A stretch of DNA of 64,000 bases from Photobacterium ganghwense. Lineage in GTDB: Bacteria > Pseudomonadota > Gammaproteobacteria > Enterobacterales > Vibrionaceae. Every line of letters starts with the position of its first letter. Position 1 is the stretch's first letter. This document shows, piece after piece, positions 60,973 through 64,000 of this stretch. The notes beneath the pieces were generated by a model, which had not been told where the DNA came from, searched no databases, and saw nothing but the letters and a program-made list of their open reading frames with translations. The translations under genes and the position numbers were made by a program. Where the stretch lies: assembly GCF_003025595.1 (NCBI RefSeq), contig NZ_PYMI01000002.1, positions 620,001 through 684,000 of the forward strand. The letters are read 5' to 3'.

Positions 60973-62145
60973 TTAAAAGTTAACCCAAGCTGAGTGATTG
61001 TCTGCAGACTCAACACACTTCTCGCATAAGCGTACACCGTTAATGCCGGCATCAATCCCTGGTATCCAGACATTGTCGACTGTGGCATGATCGTTACGCT
61101 CAGTGGCGTTAAACACAAGTGCGAACCGGTGATACAGGTTCGCCCAAGATTCAAAATATCCTTCTGCATGCCCACCACCAATATGGCTGGCCGCAACGCC
61201 TTCGTTATCTTGATACAGGTAGCCCATGCCACGATCCAGAATACGTGGTGCCTCTCCCTGAATTTCGTAACGCAACTGGTTAGGGTGCTCATCCCACCAC
61301 TCAATAGATGCTTTTGAGCCAACAACGCGAATTTTTTGTTGATGCATTGAGCCCGCATTAACCGCTGAGGCCCATAGCGTTCCAACTGCGCCGCCTTCAA
61401 ACTCCATCATGACGTGTGCATTGTCTTCTAATGGTGCGCGAGACGGAATAAAACTTTGACGCATACAAGACAGGCGGCTGACCTGCATGCCGGTGATCAT
61501 CTCGCAAAGATAAAAAGCATGCGTGCCAATGTCGCCAATCACATAAGTGGGGCCTGAAACTTCAGGACTAACACGCCATTTAAGGCCCGGCTCTTTTTCT
61601 TCATAGGCTTCATTATGAAAACCGTGAGCAAATTGCATATTAACGACGCGAATGTCTCCCAAATCACCCCGGGCAACCATTTCTCTGGCCTGATGGATCA
61701 TTGGAAATCCGGTGTAACCATACATTACGCCAATGACACGCTGCTTTTCTGCTGCCAATGTTTTTAACTCTTCAGCTTCAGCAGAGGTGAATGTTATAGG
61801 CTTTTCACAAACAACATGCAGCCCTGCCTTTAACGCAGCTTTACAGATCTCATAATGAGTAGAGTTCGGTGTTGCGATTGAGACTGCTTGAATACCGTCT
61901 TCACGTTGTGCCTCGGCTTCAAACATCGCTTGGTAGTTTGGGTAACAACGCTGTTCCTCAAGGCCAATATTGATCCCAAACTCCTGACAGCGGGCAGGAT
62001 CTAAATCAAAGGCACCAGCCACTAATTTGAACAAGCCATCACGCTGAGCGGCATTGCGATGAGAATAACCAATCTGGCTGCCTCTGCCACCACCAACCAT
62101 GCCCCAGCGGATAGGTTGCTCGAATCGACGTTCTTCATTAAACAT
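60973..62145 (-). CDS. Gfo/Idh/MocA oxidoreductase in the inositol region
   Basis: 390-residue NAD(P)-dependent sugar or inositol dehydrogenase. Rossmann motif GGGRGSQIGY near residue 19, EKP in VVCEKPITFTSAEAE and the family's DIGTHAFYLCEM block (catalytic Asp/His) are present. It is longer than iolG and clearly different, resembling the group with scyllo-inositol or other inositol isomer dehydrogenases found in iol loci; the substrate is not proven. Start is the first ATG. Its promoter region holds an operator dyad (62269-62282). Confidence 0.9.
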   Translation of the reverse strand: MFNEERRFEQPIRWGMVGGGRGSQIGYSHRNAAQRDGLFKLVAGAFDLDPARCQEFGINIGLEEQRCYPNYQAMFEAEAQREDGIQAVSIATPNSTHYEICKAALKAGLHVVCEKPITFTSAEAEELKTLAAEKQRVIGVMYGYTGFPMIHQAREMVARGDLGDIRVVNMQFAHGFHNEAYEEKEPGLKWRVSPEVSGPTYVIGDIGTHAFYLCEMITGMQVSRLSCMRQSFIPSRAPLEDNAHVMMEFEGGAVGTLWASAVNAGSMHQQKIRVVGSKASIEWWDEHPNQLRYEIQGEAPRILDRGMGYLYQDNEGVAASHIGGGHAEGYFESWANLYHRFALVFNATERNDHATVDNVWIPGIDAGINGVRLCEKCVESADNHSAWVNF

Positions 62146-62268
62146 ATTGAAATCTCCGTGACTGTACCGTGTGTTCGAATGTGTTCACAACATTGCTTTT
62201 GGCATTTAAAGCTGGTTGTAACGGTATCGATAAGATGGTTGCAATATAGCCTTCCAATCTATTTTTGT

Positions 62269-62282
62269 GAAATGAATATTTC
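62269..62282. promoter_or_regulatory. Operator-like dyad upstream of Gfo/Idh gene
   Basis: Perfect GAAAT-GAAT-ATTTC, 124 bases upstream of the start of the minus-strand Gfo/Idh gene. Confidence 0.55.
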
Positions 62283-62649
62283 ATTTAATGTGATTTTGGA
62301 ATGGTTTTGTATTGGAGAGATGGAGAAAAGTTGGCTGGGAAAGGTGACTAAAGTGGATTCTCCCTTACTCGTGAGTTCTTGTTTTGTTGTTTGTTTATCA
62401 GTTAGTTATATCTGTTTTAGTGTGATCATTAAACGATGCGGAGCCAAGTCACATTTGCGTGGGTGATTACAGCTCAAACAGTAAGGTATTTTTGTGGAAT
62501 TTATCTTTCACAAAGTGACTTTCTGGTGGTTGCACAGTTTGATGTTCCTGTTGAGGGTTATCCCTCATAGTATCGTTGATTTCAGAACAGATGTTTCGTG
62601 TTTTGTGAAGTTAATTGAATATTGGTTGCTTTATTTGTTTTGTTTTATG
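62283..62649. other. Non-coding region between Gfo/Idh gene and iolA promoter
   Basis: About 370 bases. A frame at 62059-62466 is not convincing (it overlaps the Gfo/Idh gene on the opposite strand). No other gene seen. Confidence 0.45.
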
Positions 62650-62678
62650 TTGATTATGAAATAAATATTTCGTATATT
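62650..62678 (+). promoter_or_regulatory. iolA/mmsA promoter with operator dyad in the spacer
   Basis: TTGATT (62650-62655), 17-base spacer, TATATT (62673-62678). The perfect GAAAT-N4-ATTTC dyad (62658-62671) fills the spacer, about 150 bases before the iolA start. Confidence 0.6.
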
Positions 62679-62824
62679 GATTTCAGGTTGTGGCCTGAGA
62701 CGGTTTGTCTTTGTCGCAGAGTGAATGAAGTGAGTATTCAAACAGCTTACGGTTTGGTAACCACAATGGCTCAAGGTCATGCTGGGCTGCTTGGAAGCTA
62801 GAATAGTGAATTAGGAGCGAATAA

Positions 62825-64000
62825 ATGGAAACAGTTCAGAACTTTATCAACGGTCGAATCAGCGAAAGCCATACCCAGCGTTTTGCTCCGGTATTCAATC
62901 CTGCGACCGGAGAGCAGACCCGCCAGGTTGTGCTAAGTTCTGCTGAAGAGACAGCGGAAGCCGTTACTGCTGCGGATAAAGCTTTTCCGACTTGGGCAAA
63001 AACCTCACCGCTTAAGCGCGCACGTATCATGTTTAAGTTTAAAGCGCTGCTGGAAACGAATATGGACAAGTTGGCTCGCTTGATCTCAAGTGAGCACGGT
63101 AAAGTCTATTCTGATGCGGTGGGCGAATTGACTCGTGGCCTGGAAGTTGTTGAGTTTGCTTGTGGTATTCCTCATCTGCAAAAGGGAGAGCATTCTGCCA
63201 ATGTCGGTACTGGTGTTGATAGTCATTCATTAATGCAACCGCTGGGTGTGTGTGTGGGAATTACCCCCTTTAATTTCCCTGCAATGGTACCGATGTGGAT
63301 GTTCCCAATTGCGCTGGCAACCGGGAATACCTTCGTTTTGAAACCTTCTGAGAAGGATCCATCTCTGGGTATTGTTCTGGGTGAGTTGCTGAAAGAAGCC
63401 GGCCTGCCAGATGGTGTTTTCAATGTGGTAAATGGCGACAAAGAAGCGGTCGATGTGCTTCTGACTGATTCCCGTGTACAGGCCGTCAGTTTTGTTGGCT
63501 CTACACCGATTGCGGAATACATCTACTCAACGGCTTCTGCGCACGGAAAACGGTGTCAGGCTCTGGGTGGCGCAAAAAACCACTGTATTCTGATGCCGGA
63601 TGCCGATTTGGACATGGCTGCTAATGCGATCATGGGTGCAGCCTTCGGTGCGGCAGGTGAGCGTTGTATGGCATTGTCAGTAGCCGTCGCTGTTGGTGAT
63701 GAAACCGGAGACAAGCTTATTGCGAAACTCCGCAAACATATTGATGCCATGCGTGTTGGGCCAGGAATCGTCGATGGTTCGGAAAATGATATGGGACCGG
63801 TGATTTCAGCTCCGCATAAGGCGAAAATTTGTGATTACATTCAATCGGGTATCGAGCAAGGTGCCACTCTGCTGGTCGATGGTCGCAGCTTGTCTGTGCC
63901 CGGGTATGAGAACGGGTATTTTGTGGGGCCGACCCTGTTTGACAATGTTTCCCCAGCGATGACGATCTACAAAGAAGAGATCTTTGGACCAGTGTTGGCT
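62825..64000 (+). CDS. iolA: Methylmalonate-semialdehyde dehydrogenase (CoA-acylating), 3' truncated
   Basis: First 392 codons, frame open to the window end, so the C-terminus is missing. The start ATG has AGGAG seven bases upstream. METVQNFINGRISESHTQRFAPVFNPATGEQ opens the typical MmsA form. Visible sites: oxyanion Asn150 (ITPFNFPAMVP), the coenzyme loop VLKPSEKDPSLG, and the catalytic Cys281 in FGAAGERCMALSVAV. The GGAKNH block replaces the usual ELGG general base, as in other MmsA enzymes. It ends the inositol pathway by converting malonate semialdehyde to acetyl-CoA, and also serves valine breakdown (mmsA). Confidence 0.95.
   Translation, partial: METVQNFINGRISESHTQRFAPVFNPATGEQTRQVVLSSAEETAEAVTAADKAFPTWAKTSPLKRARIMFKFKALLETNMDKLARLISSEHGKVYSDAVGELTRGLEVVEFACGIPHLQKGEHSANVGTGVDSHSLMQPLGVCVGITPFNFPAMVPMWMFPIALATGNTFVLKPSEKDPSLGIVLGELLKEAGLPDGVFNVVNGDKEAVDVLLTDSRVQAVSFVGSTPIAEYIYSTASAHGKRCQALGGAKNHCILMPDADLDMAANAIMGAAFGAAGERCMALSVAVAVGDETGDKLIAKLRKHIDAMRVGPGIVDGSENDMGPVISAPHKAKICDYIQSGIEQGATLLVDGRSLSVPGYENGYFVGPTLFDNVSPAMTIYKEEIFGPVLA

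Noticed and set aside
62059-62466. 135-codon plus-strand frame
   Set aside because: Antisense to the start of the Gfo/Idh gene and crosses its promoter and operator.
1-64000. CRISPR array, tRNA genes, insertion sequences
   Set aside because: No regularly spaced repeats, no tRNA-like folds and no transposase-like protein were found.

Overview
The window looks like chromosomal DNA of a marine gammaproteobacterium, most likely a Vibrionaceae member. The main pointers are a Vibrio-type alkaline phosphatase, a Vibrio-like H-NS, a run of LPP20/FlgT-like envelope lipoproteins, a Csu-type pilus operon and a complete inositol (iol) cluster. I can only assign the family by recognition, not the species. 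The first and last genes run off the window. I see no tRNA, rRNA, CRISPR array, transposase or phage gene.

Layout. 1-7.6 kb: the 3' end of a YtcJ-type amidohydrolase, a secreted alkaline phosphatase, then minus-strand small-molecule oxidoreductases with a LysR regulator. 8-14.1 kb: a compact chaperone-usher operon (two spore-coat-U-domain pilins, chaperone, usher, two-domain tip protein) followed by a separate lipoprotein. 14.2-29.5 kb: mixed housekeeping and accessory genes (glutamine amidotransferase-like protein, AraC and MocR regulators, two EamA exporters, FrnE-like DsbA, NhaC antiporter next to a trans-sulfuration enzyme, H-NS, nucleoside hydrolase, an SDR/LysR pair). 29.6-30.1 kb: an orphan three-helix membrane protein resembling Pycsar-type effectors.

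30.9-37.9 kb: seven co-oriented genes, every one with an export signal, related to LPP20, CsgG/LpoB and FlgT-like domains. They are tightly packed, with several overlaps, and end in a clear terminator. No known system explains the set, and it is the best candidate here for an undescribed envelope machine.

38-43.8 kb: a complete 5-oxoprolinase operon (ycsI-like, pxpA, pxpB, pxpC, then a non-canonical NRAMP-like permease) with a divergent LysR regulator. 44-45 kb: hemB.

45.2 kb to the end: the inositol catabolic region: iolB, iolD, iolC (kinase-DUF2090 fusion), iolE, a TauE-like permease, iolG, an SSS sodium symporter, a cNMP/CBS/DUF294 nucleotidyltransferase, a DnaQ-like exonuclease, two divergent RpiR paralogues, a second Gfo/Idh dehydrogenase and iolA/mmsA. 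Together they cover uptake of inositol, oxidation to the inosose (IolG), dehydration (IolE), ring cleavage (IolD), isomerisation (IolB), phosphorylation and aldol cleavage (IolC), and oxidation of the semialdehyde (IolA). An inverted repeat GAAAT-N4-ATTTC recurs in the iol intergenic regions, commonly inside or next to predicted promoter elements, and is probably the operator of one or both RpiR proteins.
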